Shown here in pieces: positions 32,944 through 43,657 of a DNA stretch of 64,000 nucleotides. Source of the DNA: Arctopsyche grandis (Eukaryota > Arthropoda > Insecta > Trichoptera > Hydropsychidae); NCBI RefSeq assembly GCF_051622035.1, contig NC_135356.1:31658290-31722289 (forward strand). The letters run 5' to 3'. A program made the position numbers and the translations under genes. The stretch's first letter is position 1. Each line of letters opens with the position of its first letter. The notes below the pieces were generated by a model that saw only the letters and a list, made by a program, of their open reading frames with translations, was not told where the DNA came from and ran no database searches.

Positions 32944-34660
32944 CAGTGGCGTGTCGTGACTTTTAAATCAAGGGAACAGGAAATATTAAAATAGAAAAAT
33001 ACATATGCATATGTATGTATGTATAGAAAAAACATTTTTAATTACAAGTAGGTACAAAATTATATTATATATTATGAAATTTCACAATGATTTTTCAAAT
33101 GTGTTGCATTTGTATACGAAAGCAATCTTTCTATCGCTTTTTTGTACAAATTTTTGAACTACCATATCATATATTTTTTTTATTGATATCATTGAAAGCA
33201 TCTAAAGTCTACTTTCACCCTGAGCATTGCGAATCAACGTTTTTATGCGCTTTAAAGATGGAAAAGTGCGTTAAACTGTTGACGACTAGCTAACAAACGC
33301 CTCTTGTCGAGCTAACAAACGTCAATCAGCCATTTCATAATATATCTGTTCGAATCAACTTCGGCGATTTGTTTTATAATATCCATTCTGAGCTGATTGT
33401 TTGATTGAATGTCAATTCTAAATTTTCCAACAATTTTCAATTTGGTCATTGAAAACAAATGAAATTTAGTTTTTTCGTGACATATTTTCGTTTTAAAAAA
33501 ATTGTTGATATCGCAAAAATCAGTGCTATTCTACACCCCATTATCTGTTTCAAACAGAATGCAAGACCAACCAAGAAGTTTCTTCTCGATTTACATACAG
33601 TCAGCAATTTAGTTGAATTATAATAATAATGGGTGAGTAAGGTGACAAATATAATTTTTTGTTTTCGTGCTAATAGAAATGTTCGGGGTAAGTCCTTATC
33701 TTGAAAACTTAATCTTTCGAATGATTTTTCTAGCAATCGGTCGATAATGCAACATTCTGTGCATTATCGTTCTGTGACTTTGAGCCCGCTCCACCGTGAG
33801 CGTACATACATATGTACATATGTTTCGCCAAGCTGTTCCATTTCTGTGTGTAAATAAACGTTATTTAAACTCAATATTTTTCCAGAATAATACGTGATGA
33901 TTATTAATGATACTAAACTGACTTAGTTTTCCGTTAATCGAGTAAACGAAACGAGTTAATCGGAATATGATTTGTGTTAGACGCAACGCCTGTGCATTGC
34001 GACTGCCTGTATCGTTTACCGTGTAGGCATGGGAAGCGAATCCAGGAAACCAGGAATATCGTCTGACTAATACATGCATGCGCACACAGTCGTATAAACC
34101 GGTTTCCGAACTTCGCTAACTTCCCGAACAACGTCATTCGCCAATTGTATTTACATATACATACATATCACTTTTTTTACTCATTAATATACAGGCGGAC
34201 CTCAACTTTCGCACGTAATTGGTTCCTGAAAATGTGTGCGAAAGTTAAATGTTCGAAAGTAGAGGGATGTAAAAAAAAAAAAAAGCATACCAAAAATTGT
34301 ATCAAAAATGTACGTATTAAATAAAAATTATTTATATACATTAAAAAGTAAAGTAAATGCATGAAATAAAAAGCAGAATAACACGATAAAATAAATAATA
34401 AAAAAACAAAAGAAAAATAATACGTAAGAAAAAAAATGAACATAGCTGTAAAAATCAAATAAAATAAAATACTCAAATCCTATTCTTAGTTTTACATTCT
34501 ACAAAAGAAAAATAGTACCAAAAAATGTACATAAGGAGAGAGGAAAATAAAAACAAAAAAAAAATCACAACTAGGCCCAAATGGAAGAGAGTAGAGAATA
34601 ATGATGAGCGCAGGCTGCCAGATAAATATGTTAAAATAACATCCAATAATCTACACTCAC

Positions 34661-35125
34661 TTAGGTGGAAAAAATGGCATTCAGGCACGGCAAATTATAA
34701 TCTCGTAATGAACTTGTCAAGAGTTGGTTGAATATGACATTTTTTTCTTCTTCATAGAGAGTTCTGTTACAGACAGTACTCTTATGAATAGCCCTACGTA
34801 CTTGAGATATTCGTTCTCCATTGGGATCACAGTCTTCCATAATGTTCAAAAACTTTTCGAGATGCGTAAAAGCTTCGTTCATATTTTTTATAGTTAAGGT
34901 ATTAATGATTTCTTCTGGTTCTTCTTCCTCACTTTCAATATGTATATCATTCTCGTTCTCTTGTCGGTCCATTAGAAATTCATTGGTCATGGGTTCAGAA
35001 TGAGATTCAATCATCTCATTAATATCTTCAATGTTAACATCTAGGTTAAGTTCGTTCATAAAGTGAACTATTTCAAGTGTGATAGTTTCTGGAGTTTGAT
35101 CAAAATTTATGATATCACCCATCAT
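34661..35125 (-). pseudogene. Tigger transposase acidic C-terminal tail
   Basis: 154 codons with an acidic segment ('IHIESEEEEPEEIINTL') and a final helical region, the kind of tail found after the DDE domain of Tigger/jerky proteins. It is joined to the DDE fragment across a deletion near 35125-35155. Confidence 0.7.
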
Positions 35126-35154
35126 TTGTGGTCATAGTTTTCTCCATGAACCTT

Positions 35155-35376
35155 TCATTGTTGATAAATTAACATTGGCATCAATTTTAAATCACCAGCT
35201 AAATTTCCACCAAGAAGCAATGGCAATCGGTTTTTAGAAGGTTTATGACCAGGGGCAACTGCTTCTTCCTTTGATAAGAATGTATGATTAGGCATCTTCT
35301 TCCAAAATAAACCAGTCTCATCTACATTGAATATTTGACTAGAGGAATATTCACCATCTTCAATAATTTTGGACAA
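35155..35376 (-). pseudogene. Tigger transposase DDE-domain fragment
   Basis: Contains 'IFNVDETGLFWKKMP' with the first catalytic aspartate, then 'KPSKNRLPLLLGGNLAGDLK', standard for Tigger. The frame ends at 35155, and the second and third catalytic residues are not found before the C-terminal piece, so the catalytic centre is deleted. Confidence 0.85.
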
Positions 35377-35475
35377 TGAGGAAATAAAGTCTTTTGCAGC
35401 ATCTTCATCTGCATCAGCTGATTCTCCAGTGAATTTAATATTGTGTAAAGAATATCTTGTTTTAAAATTTTAAAA

Positions 35476-35904
35476 TCAGCCGTTACTTGCATGAAACACC
35501 GTGTTAGAATCTTCTTTTAGTCTAGCCTTCCAATCCTTATGCAAACTAAGAGTTCTAGCTTGAATTATTGAAGTACTCAGAGGGATGTTTTTTTGATTTT
35601 GGTCACTTATCCAATAAGACAAAGATTTCTCCATGTCATCCATCACTATGCCGTGCCTTTTAGAAACAATTTTTGATGATATATTTCCACAATTTTTAAC
35701 GAATTCTTTAATTTTGTCTTCATTTTTTAATATAGAACATATCGTAGACCTGTTTATATCATACGAACGGCCGATTGACGCATAAGATTCTCCATTTTCC
35801 GACCTTTTTATGATATCCATCTTTGTTTCAATTGTATGAAGTTTATGAGTTCTCGACTTTTTATTTTTATTCGTATCTTCATTGTTTTTCTGTTTGTCAC
35901 TCAT
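35476..35904 (-). pseudogene. Tigger transposase N-terminal DNA-binding part
   Basis: 142 codons with a basic, Asn/Lys-rich start, then a CENP-B-like helix-turn-helix: 'TKMDIIKRSENGESYASIGR' and 'YDINRSTICSILKNEDKI', then the second HTH region ('LSYWISDQNQKNIPLSTSII'). The start codon is at 35904, about 240 bp inside the right TIR. The frame is lost at 35476. Confidence 0.88.
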
Positions 35905-36554
35905 ATTTAATGTATGAAATATTTAGTAAATCAAACAACTTGACAAAACTCACGTATGTGCGAGCAGGATGTACCACTTTTCACAGCACGGGCTCGTTCA
36001 TACGCATTTCATAGTGCGACAGGGAATCGAGGAGAGGGAAACAATTGCACGTAAACAAACATTTTTGCATTATCACCAAAAAAAAAAAAAAAAGATTTTT
36101 TAAAAATGTGCGAAATAGCGAATTGTGCGAAAGTTGAGGTCCGCCTGTACATCAATTTTTATAATTATTACCAAAAATTTAAGGGAACAGCCTGTTCCCT
36201 CTGTTCCAATGACGGCACGCCACTGGTACATACATATGTAGTTATAATAATGAATATTTATCTACACGACTTATCTCGTGGGCCTAGAACCCTTTTTGTC
36301 ATCGCATACACATTTGAATAGTTGCGGAACTAAAAACCGACAATGCTAGATTGAAATAGTTCAATAGAATACCAAAAATAGTTCAATAGAGTACCCCAAT
36401 TAATTGTACCCACATATGCACTCGCGAGTAGTTGTGATGTCTGATAAAAGCTCGATCGTATGATGAACGATGAATTTGTCTCGAAAAACTGGTCTTACGA
36501 CCGCTCCCCACTCTTCTCCTCCCTCGAGAGAGAGGCTGGCGGTTTTTTTTTTCC

Positions 36555-36890
36555 GTGCGCTCGTTCAGGCGCACGTGCTGTTGTTGTTGTCCGGAGAATT
36601 GTCGTTCAGGAATCCTGAACGATTGTTCCATCCTGAATCAGGATTCTAAAAATAACGGAATAAAGATAGCCATAAATTCTCAAAAAAAAAAAACGAGGAA
36701 TCGTAAAAGCAAATTTACTGTTGATGACTTTGACCAATCTGTTATGAGAAAATGTATATATAATTTCCATATAACACAAAAACTATTACAAACTATGAAG
36801 AAAATTTATCCAGTTATTAAGGATTACATTGGTTTTACTGGTGTTTGGAATATTTACATTGAAGGTATAATTATACGAACCTTCATGTAA
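36555..36890 (+). pseudogene. N-terminal fragment of a DDE-superfamily transposase
   Basis: The relevant part starts near residue 40: 'KSKFTVDDFDQSVMRKCIYN' followed by FHITQK and 'IYPVIKDYIGFTGVWN'. This resembles the N-terminal region of a dispersed insect transposase whose catalytic part carries a YTDET motif, found here at 46127-46345. It is cut at about 36890 by the CTCGAG repeat block. Confidence 0.55.
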
Positions 36891-36894
36891 TTAG

Positions 36895-37065
36895 AGGTTG
36901 TGATTTCTCGACTTTTTTTGATTCTCGAGATTCGAGAATCTCATTTTCTCGGAATATCTGAATCTCGAGATTTGAGAATCTCATTTTGTCGAAATATTTG
37001 AATCTCGAGAACTCGAGATTTTCTCTTTTGTTTCTCAAGATTCTCGAGAATTCTCGAATATAATT
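36895..37065. repeat. Degenerate palindromic CTCGAG repeat block, copy 3
   Basis: At least eight 'tctcgag'/'ctcgagat'-type motifs in 170 bp with alternating orientation, similar to 8072-8212 but with independent spacing. Confidence 0.65.
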
Positions 37066-37116
37066 TTTTTTTTAATATAGTGAATTGATTTTTTTAGCAT
37101 ATTTATTACAATTATT

Positions 37117-37550
37117 TACCCCCTCCTCCCCCTTGTCAGCAAAAGTAAGCAAAGCTCTTACCCCCCCCCCCCTCCCATGCTTACGTAAATATTGGTACCT
37201 ATATGCATTTTTCTTTTAATGTATTTTGTTTTTTTTTGGTTGTCAATCGTACCGAAACGAAACAATAGATTGACGGAAGAAATTTTGACAAGTGAGTAGA
37301 GCGCGGTAATTCCCCCACTCGCTTCTAAGCGAGTACCTAAACGTATTCATTATTTGTGGGAATCCCCGAATATGTGTTTGGTTTTCAAGCATAGACAATG
37401 TGTGGGTTGCCAATGTGTAAAAAAAAATAACTACTTCTGACGTTATCACCATCTCGAACCCCCCACCCCCCATGTCATCAAAAATAAGCAAAGCAAAGAC
37501 CCCCCCGCCCCCCAATAGTGCTTACGTAATACTTGAACGGCCCCATACAT
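37117..37550. repeat. Two poly-C-bearing repeat units
   Basis: Both units (37117-37195 and 37449-37545) have the order C-rich tract, 'gtcagcaaaagtaagcaaag' or its variant, a second C-rich tract of 9-13 C, and 'tgcttacgtaa'. They are direct repeats about 330 bp apart and could be the two ends of one element or tandem copies. Confidence 0.55.
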
Positions 37551-37644
37551 AAAATCGACAACAAACAAAAATCAAAAGGACACAAACACTACATATGTAT
37601 AATATATCAGGAGTTTATAACTTTATTAAAGACATGATACAATC

Positions 37645-38745
37645 GAACGGCGTTTCCCAACCTGTGGTACGCATACCACTTGGTAGTACGCGGTTGATGG
37701 TTGGTGGTACGCGAAAAAAAATCAGTAATGGCGGACATGCAGGAATGAATGATTTACAATCATAAAAATAGAAATATTTTTTATATCTAATATCTATGTA
37801 TGTATATAATTTCGAAAGAGACTTTGTAAGTTTGTATCTTTGTTTGGGAACTTCGAAAACAAAATAAAATTTCCATGACGACAATTCAATTGGTTGAATA
37901 TTATATTTTTTTCGATTAAAATGAATGAATATTTACTATTAGATTCGCCATTTTTAAGCTGTTTATATTACAAATACTGAGCGAAGCCGGGTAAAACAAC
38001 TAGTAATTAATAAACATTATCTTAATTAGTCATCATTGACGTTAATATGTACAGTCGATGATCGAAAAGCTGGCAATTGATACGTTTTCCTCTGATCTGG
38101 CATGGATTTTGGAGTACATTTTTTAATTTACCTCGTTCACGCTCCAATAAATAAATAACTTGAATTTGACACTTGAGATCCAGAATGTTCCAGATAAAAT
38201 TGAAAGTACATATAATTAGAAAATTAGAATTTATGTATCGAAAATGATCAAACTGAAGTATTTGAAACTTTATATAATTTCTTATCTGAAAACAAGAGTC
38301 GTACGGCTCGGAATATACGTGAAAAAATAATTAAATATTTAATAGGGTTGAAATCGTCTTTTACGAGGGCTTCCCCAAACCTTTTAGAAGCAAACAATTG
38401 GATTTTATGATAATGAACATTTTCCCTTTGATAATGAACATTTTCGGACAGCTACCAAGGAAAAAGAGAACTTGATTGAACTTTCAAATTATAGCATTAA
38501 AAACTGAATTCGAAATAAAAAAGGTTATTAATTTTTGGATAGGTATTAGTGAAAAATATAAACAGCTTTATGACATAGCGCTCAAATTTCTGTCGCCATT
38601 TACTAGCACTGAACTGGTTGAGAGAGCATTCTCTTCATATATTTTAATAAGACAAGTATAGAAATTGATTGAATCCAGCTCCATACTTAAGGATAAATCT
38701 CGCACCATTTGAACCAAATTTAAAAAAACAAAGTACAAGGATCTC
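37645..38745 (+). mobile_element. hAT (Charlie/ZBED-like) element remnant
   Basis: It starts with a 'gtttcccaacctgtggtacg' terminus-like segment containing short inverted 'gtggtacg/cgtaccac' variants, as in hAT-Charlie-type elements. The plus-strand frame 38476-38661 encodes 'FLSPFTSTELVERAFSS', the hAT dimerisation signature, with the rest of the transposase scattered among stops. The right terminus was not located. Confidence 0.55.
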
Positions 38746-38978
38746 AATTACATATATGTACTTTGTAATTTTGTGTTTTTATGAAAACAATCAATATTTT
38801 TTTTATTATCAATAATAGAAGTATGACAAGATAGTAGATAAATATATTAAACTTTGAGCATATTATAATTGTCTCCGCAAAAAATTTTTTTTCCATAAAA
38901 TTTCTTTCCAAAACAGATCTACATATTGCGTGTATCCTGTCTTCACATTCCTTACCATGCAAATACTATATGTATACT

Positions 38979-39470
38979 AGTGTTGGACCCGTTGATTTCA
39001 ACGGGTGGTTTCGAAAAGGAATTGAAACTCGAATAAAAATAAAGTTAAAGATATTGAATCGACTGGTTTCGGAAAGAAATTGATGCACGAATTAAGAAGT
39101 GATTACGAATTACGTTTTGTGCATCGCCGACCCTCCGACGCCTTTGCCCCCAGCGCCGCCGACGCCTCCGGCGCCCCCAGCCCCCCCGATGCCTTCGGCA
39201 CCCCGGGGGCTTCGCCCCCAGCGTCCCCGATGCCTTCGGCATCCCGGGGGCTTCGCCCCCAGCGCCACCGACGTCTCCGGAGCCCCCAGCGCCCCGATGC
39301 CTTCGGGGCGAAAGGTAAAAGGTAAAAAGGTAATAGAAAAAAGGTAAAATTATATAGAAAAAATATTTTAAAAGAAGGCATGAATAGAAAATAAAAATAT
39401 AAAACAGTAATTTAAAATAGTAAAAATAACAATATGTAACAAAGAATTTTATAAAATTCCCAGTGTTGTA
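38979..39470 (+). mobile_element. Dispersed retroposon-like repeat (copy 3)
   Basis: It has the same start ('gttggacccgttgatttcaa') and GC-rich middle (39130-39310) as copies 1 and 2. Its tail is built from 'aggtaaaa' units instead of 'tgaaaaatatg' units. The segment ends near 'cccagtgttgtacccg' (39461), echoing its own start. Confidence 0.6.
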
Positions 39471-39954
39471 CCCGCCTTTGCCCGTGTTTTTGTGACCAAA
39501 ATAACATTCTGATCAAATAATAAAACTATTGACCATCTATTCATATTAAAATACTGACTATAAATTTATTAATATATAAGGAAAAAATACACGAATAAAT
39601 AAATAATAAATCAAACATCTTTGTTTTATGTGTGTTACAGTGGGGTCATATTGTCATTGAAAATATATTTTCACTAGTGTTTTAGTGAAACCGAATATGT
39701 ATTTTCCCACTAGTGACTAGTACCTACATGCACAAACATATGTATATGTAACTAAAAATGGTGCGATTTCGTTGTAACATGTGTATATGTATGTATGTAC
39801 TTATATGATGACTGAATAATAACTTACCGGACAAATAATAAAAATACTGACCATCTATACATATTACAATACTTTTTACGAGTTACAATACAAAACTTTA
39901 CGAGTTAACAAGTATACAAATCAGTCAGTTTATTGAACAAAAACATGTAGTGAT
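39471..39954. other. AT-rich non-coding stretch
   Basis: Short microsatellites (TATG/TACA) and no coding signal. Confidence 0.4.
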
Positions 39955-40090
39955 AAATTTAAAATATTCTCGATATTTTCGAGATTCATAAAAAATATTC
40001 TCGAGATATCAGAATCTCGAAATTTCAGAATAAAATATTCTCGAAAAACGAGGATCAAAATTTCTCGAGAAATCTCGAGACGAGATTGGT
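39955..40090. repeat. Degenerate palindromic CTCGAG repeat block, copy 4
   Basis: Same motif set as the other three blocks. It ends with 'tctcgagaaatctcgagacg'. The flank 39895-39960 ('agtcagtttattgaacaaaa', 'gtagtgataaatttaaaata') also matches the arm sequence near 21910-21955, so block and flank belong to one family. Confidence 0.65.
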
Positions 40091-40432
40091 CAAATTGGCA
40101 GGCAAAGATTGGTCAAATTGAATTTTTTTTCAAAAAATCTTTTTTATATCGGAATAAAAATGGAAAATATTCTTTGCATAGACCTTTTTGAATTATAATA
40201 TAAAAGATGAAAAAAATAAGATTGTTTTTGAAAAATTAATTATAAAAAAATATTATGCAAAAAGTGAAAAAAGCGCAAAAAGCGAAAATTTTTTCCAAAA
40301 ATCTTCACATTTCGTGAACACCCGTTAACCGAAAGTGACAGTTTACTCCTGTTGGCAGTTTACCGGATTTTTCTTCCACTATTTTAATCGATCCTTTAAA
40401 TATGTCTACTCTTCACGATTTTATGTTAGATA
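40091..40432. other. AT-rich stretch with part of a dispersed repeat
   Basis: 40310-40430 matches 11790-11870 ('ggatttttcttccactattt'). Otherwise no feature. Confidence 0.45.
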
Positions 40433-40801
40433 TTTATTTATTTATTTATTTTAAACAGACCATTGTGGCATAACAGGAATTCCTAAAGCGCCACAATGGT
40501 CAAAAAATATAACACAAAAAAGAAAAAAAACAAAATAACAATTAAACATGAACATAAATACATCAATACATAAACATAAAAAATAGCATTTAATAATAAC
40601 AGATAAAGTAAAAATATCAAATAAAATATAGCATAAGGAATGCCTTGCACCTACAGCCAGTTTCAATAAATATGTAAGAAACAACTACAAATACAAAACA
40701 TCCCTGTAAGGCCCAAATGGAAGAGAGCTAATCAAAATTTCACTCATAAATCACAATCAATCATGAAAACAATGATGAAAGCAGACTACCAGATAAATGG
40801 G

Positions 40802-43657
40802 TTAGAGTAATTTCGACAATTTATGCTCACTAAGGTGGAAAATATCACATTCAGTTTTGGCAGCAACGATTTCATTAAGAAGTCGGATAGCTCTTGGAAT
40901 AGGAGCCATTCGAAAAAGGACTGTGCGGGCAGGAGGTACAGCCAGCAAATGATGATGTCTACCACGCACATAGTGATTAGGGACATAAAGTCCCAACTGC
41001 TCCAGCAACAACGGGCATGACGTATTACCACGTAAGAGCAGGAGAACGAAACCAATTAATGAGAAGTTTCTCCGAAGTTCAAGGAAATTATACCCAAGCA
41101 TGCCCAAAAGGAAAGGAGTGGGGTAGAGATATGGGTAATACCCATATTCTTTCCTATATAGGAAACGAAGAAATGCTTTTTGCACTTTCTCAATCATCAG
41201 AGAGTAATTTGCTTCATGCGGATTCCACACAATCGCATTATACTCTAGCTTACTTCTCACAAGCGAATTGAAAAGCAAGCGAGAAGACAAAGGATTGGAG
41301 AATAATCTTGCATATCTCAAAACAAATCCAAGTCGACGAAAGGAAACGTCAGCGACTTTCTTGATATGGTTGTGAAAGGTGAGCTGAGGATCAAAAGTGA
41401 TACCCAAATCGACAATAGATTCCACACGCTTCAACAAGACGGATCTAATGGAATATCCGTGACAATAGAGCGAATGTGCACGTCCATAGCTCATAAATGC
41501 ACATTTGTTTAAATTAAGTTCAAGGCCTAAACTAGAACTGAACTCCAAGACAGCGTTTATATCAGCTTGAAGGAGAGAGGCTTGCCTCTCATCCTTGACA
41601 GCAAAAAATAATTTAACGTCGTCAGCAAACAAGAGACATGATGCATTACATAAAACTTTAGGGAGGTTATTAATAAGAATTGTAAATAGTAATGGGCCTA
41701 AAGTGGACCCCTGAGTAACACCAGATCGAGTAAAAAATGAAGGAGATTCATAAAGACCATATCTAACAAATTGCTTCCTATCACTAAGATAAGAAGCAAA
41801 GAGTTTAAGAAGACGCGCTGAAAAACCCACTTCAGCTAACCTGATCAAAAGAGCGTCATTATTGACTTGATCAAAGGCTTTACGAAAGTCAAAGTAGGCT
41901 ACATCAACTTGCTGACCAACGTCAACTTTAGATATGATCAAATGTGTGAAGCAGGCGAGATTAGTGGTAGTGGAACGACAGGGTGTAAAACCATGTTGCT
42001 CATCACACAATAATCTTTTAAACTGCGCAAGAATCAAACGGTGAAGGATGATGTCAAAAATTTTGGGAATAGCCGAGATAATAGCAATAGGTCTATAATT
42101 TTCAACCTCATTTTTAGAGCCACTCTTATTAATAGGAATGACTCTAGATAATTTCCATTTTTCAGGATAATTACCAGAAGCAAGAATAAGGTTAAAAATA
42201 AACTGAAGAGGCTCTAAAAGCGAATTACAGCATACCTTTAATACGTCAGGGGGCACACCGTCAGGCCCAACAGACCCCTTCAGCTTCATAATAGCCATCC
42301 TAACATCTCCCAGCGATACCCGCGGAATGTCTATACCGACACCCTCAGTACCAATTTGTGAAGCCAAACTAGCATTAAGGGATGGTTTTCTCTGGTCAAA
42401 GACACAGCTAAAAAATGAAGCAAAAGCATTGGCGATCTCAGGACCGTCAAAACTTTTATTACCAAATGAGAATGAATGCTCAAGACCATGTGAAATATGC
42501 TTACTCTTAATAAATCTGAAAAAGTGGTTAGGATTAACCGCAATAGCACTCTCCATCTCATTAAGATAGACAGTATATCGCTCACTCACACGACGTTTCA
42601 CGATCTTCCTAAGAGTCCGGAATTTCTCATAGTCACAAAATGATTGGCTACGTTTCCATCTTCTATGAGACAACCATTTTGCACGAACATCAGCTATAAG
42701 TTTGCACCCAAACCACGGCGGAAATACCCGCCGATGTTGTTCCGAATTAGGATAACTGATGAACCGAGGAACATGACTGTCAAAAATATTATAAAGTGTA
42801 TAATACAAATATTCAACAGCATCACCAGTATTCATGAGGTACATTTGGCGCCAGTCAATTGAACGAACCTCATTATAAACCAATTCAGAATCAACACGAG
42901 CAAAATTCCATCGCAGTGAGGAAACCCCAACCGATGAACAAGCTGAAGCAGCTCTCACAGAAGAAATAAACAAAAGCTCAATATGTAATGCATCATGATA
43001 TAGGTCCTCAGGGATGATCGCAGTTCCTTTTGGGCATTGGATCATCGTTGCTGACACATTACATTCATTCACTAACATAATATCAAGCATACTTGGATTA
43101 ATGGGTGAACCAATCTGTATTATGTCGCAATAGGAAATCACAAAATTAAATTTATTGCGGACATGAATATTACCACTAGGTAGATTAAAATCACCCATTA
43201 TTAACAATATATCACGTTCATTCATAAAATCACGCACATTCATCATATTCACAAACAATAACTCGTATACGTCCTCTTTCGCAGCAGGCGGAATGTAAAC
43301 CACACATATAAACATTCTCAAAAATATAAAATCAACTCTCACCCATAAGTCCTCACCAGATAGAGTTTCAAAATTTGTCATCCGGACTGACCGAAACCAA
43401 TCACGACAAGCAAATAATACACCACCACCACGTCGATCAACTCTATCGCGACGATGCACCCTCCAGGAAGAATCAAAAAGTTCAGCATCAAAAAATGATG
43501 AAGTCAAACATGTTTCCGTTAGTGCTACCATATCATCACAAATAGTAGAAACGGCTGAATTAAACGCAGCCAGCTTTGTCCTGAGACCTCGTACATTTTG
43601 GTAATAAATTACCAATTTTCGGTTTCCCAGTTTGGCGCGTGACTTTCTTTGAGACAA
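40802..43657 (-). CDS. LINE ORF2: endonuclease and reverse transcriptase
   Basis: A 951-residue frame without stops. The N-terminal apurinic-type endonuclease shows 'YYQNVRGLRTKL' (residue ~19), the catalytic Glu in 'VALTETCL' (~45), 'VYIPP' (~120) and 'IMGDFNLPSG' (~155). The RT has 'GSVGPDGVPP' (~437), 'VIPINKSGSKNEVENYRPIA' (~488), 'YFDFRKAFDQVN' (~562), 'SGVTQGSTLGPLLFT' (~620) and the active site 'LLFADDVKLFF' (~650). A C-terminal region follows without an obvious RNase H or zinc finger. Length and order fit Jockey/CR1-type ORF2. The start ATG lies inside ORF1 (98-bp overlap), suggesting translational coupling. Confidence 0.9.
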   Translation of the reverse strand: MSQRKSRAKLGNRKLVIYYQNVRGLRTKLAAFNSAVSTICDDMVALTETCLTSSFFDAELFDSSWRVHRRDRVDRRGGGVLFACRDWFRSVRMTNFETLSGEDLWVRVDFIFLRMFICVVYIPPAAKEDVYELLFVNMMNVRDFMNERDILLIMGDFNLPSGNIHVRNKFNFVISYCDIIQIGSPINPSMLDIMLVNECNVSATMIQCPKGTAIIPEDLYHDALHIELLFISSVRAASACSSVGVSSLRWNFARVDSELVYNEVRSIDWRQMYLMNTGDAVEYLYYTLYNIFDSHVPRFISYPNSEQHRRVFPPWFGCKLIADVRAKWLSHRRWKRSQSFCDYEKFRTLRKIVKRRVSERYTVYLNEMESAIAVNPNHFFRFIKSKHISHGLEHSFSFGNKSFDGPEIANAFASFFSCVFDQRKPSLNASLASQIGTEGVGIDIPRVSLGDVRMAIMKLKGSVGPDGVPPDVLKVCCNSLLEPLQFIFNLILASGNYPEKWKLSRVIPINKSGSKNEVENYRPIAIISAIPKIFDIILHRLILAQFKRLLCDEQHGFTPCRSTTTNLACFTHLIISKVDVGQQVDVAYFDFRKAFDQVNNDALLIRLAEVGFSARLLKLFASYLSDRKQFVRYGLYESPSFFTRSGVTQGSTLGPLLFTILINNLPKVLCNASCLLFADDVKLFFAVKDERQASLLQADINAVLEFSSSLGLELNLNKCAFMSYGRAHSLYCHGYSIRSVLLKRVESIVDLGITFDPQLTFHNHIKKVADVSFRRLGFVLRYARLFSNPLSSRLLFNSLVRSKLEYNAIVWNPHEANYSLMIEKVQKAFLRFLYRKEYGYYPYLYPTPFLLGMLGYNFLELRRNFSLIGFVLLLLRGNTSCPLLLEQLGLYVPNHYVRGRHHHLLAVPPARTVLFRMAPIPRAIRLLNEIVAAKTECDIFHLSEHKLSKLL

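Larger units (their letters stand above)
34192..36147 (-). mobile_element. Tigger/pogo-type DNA transposon
   Basis: Perfect 23-bp terminal inverted repeats (CAGGCGGACCTCAACTTTCG plus CAC) are flanked by TA dinucleotides at 34190-34191 and 36148-36149, the expected Tc1/mariner-superfamily target duplication. Length is 1956 bp, shorter than usual for the family because part of the transposase is deleted. It is nested inside the hAT-like element at 32944-36225. Confidence 0.92.
32944..36225. mobile_element. hAT-like DNA transposon (CAGTGGCGTG ends) disrupted by a Tigger
   Basis: The termini CAGTGGCGTG...CACGCCACTG are perfect 10-bp inverted repeats extended by related 'ggaacag' subterminal motifs. 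The flanks 'atacatac' (32936-32943) and 'gtacatac' (36226-36233) match at 7 of 8 bases, the hAT target-duplication length. After removing the inserted Tigger it is about 1.3 kb. No transposase was found, so it is non-autonomous. Confidence 0.75.

Noticed and set aside
40823..42862. Plus-strand frames opposite LINE ORF2
   Set aside because: They are shadows of the 951-codon ORF2, which carries all catalytic motifs.
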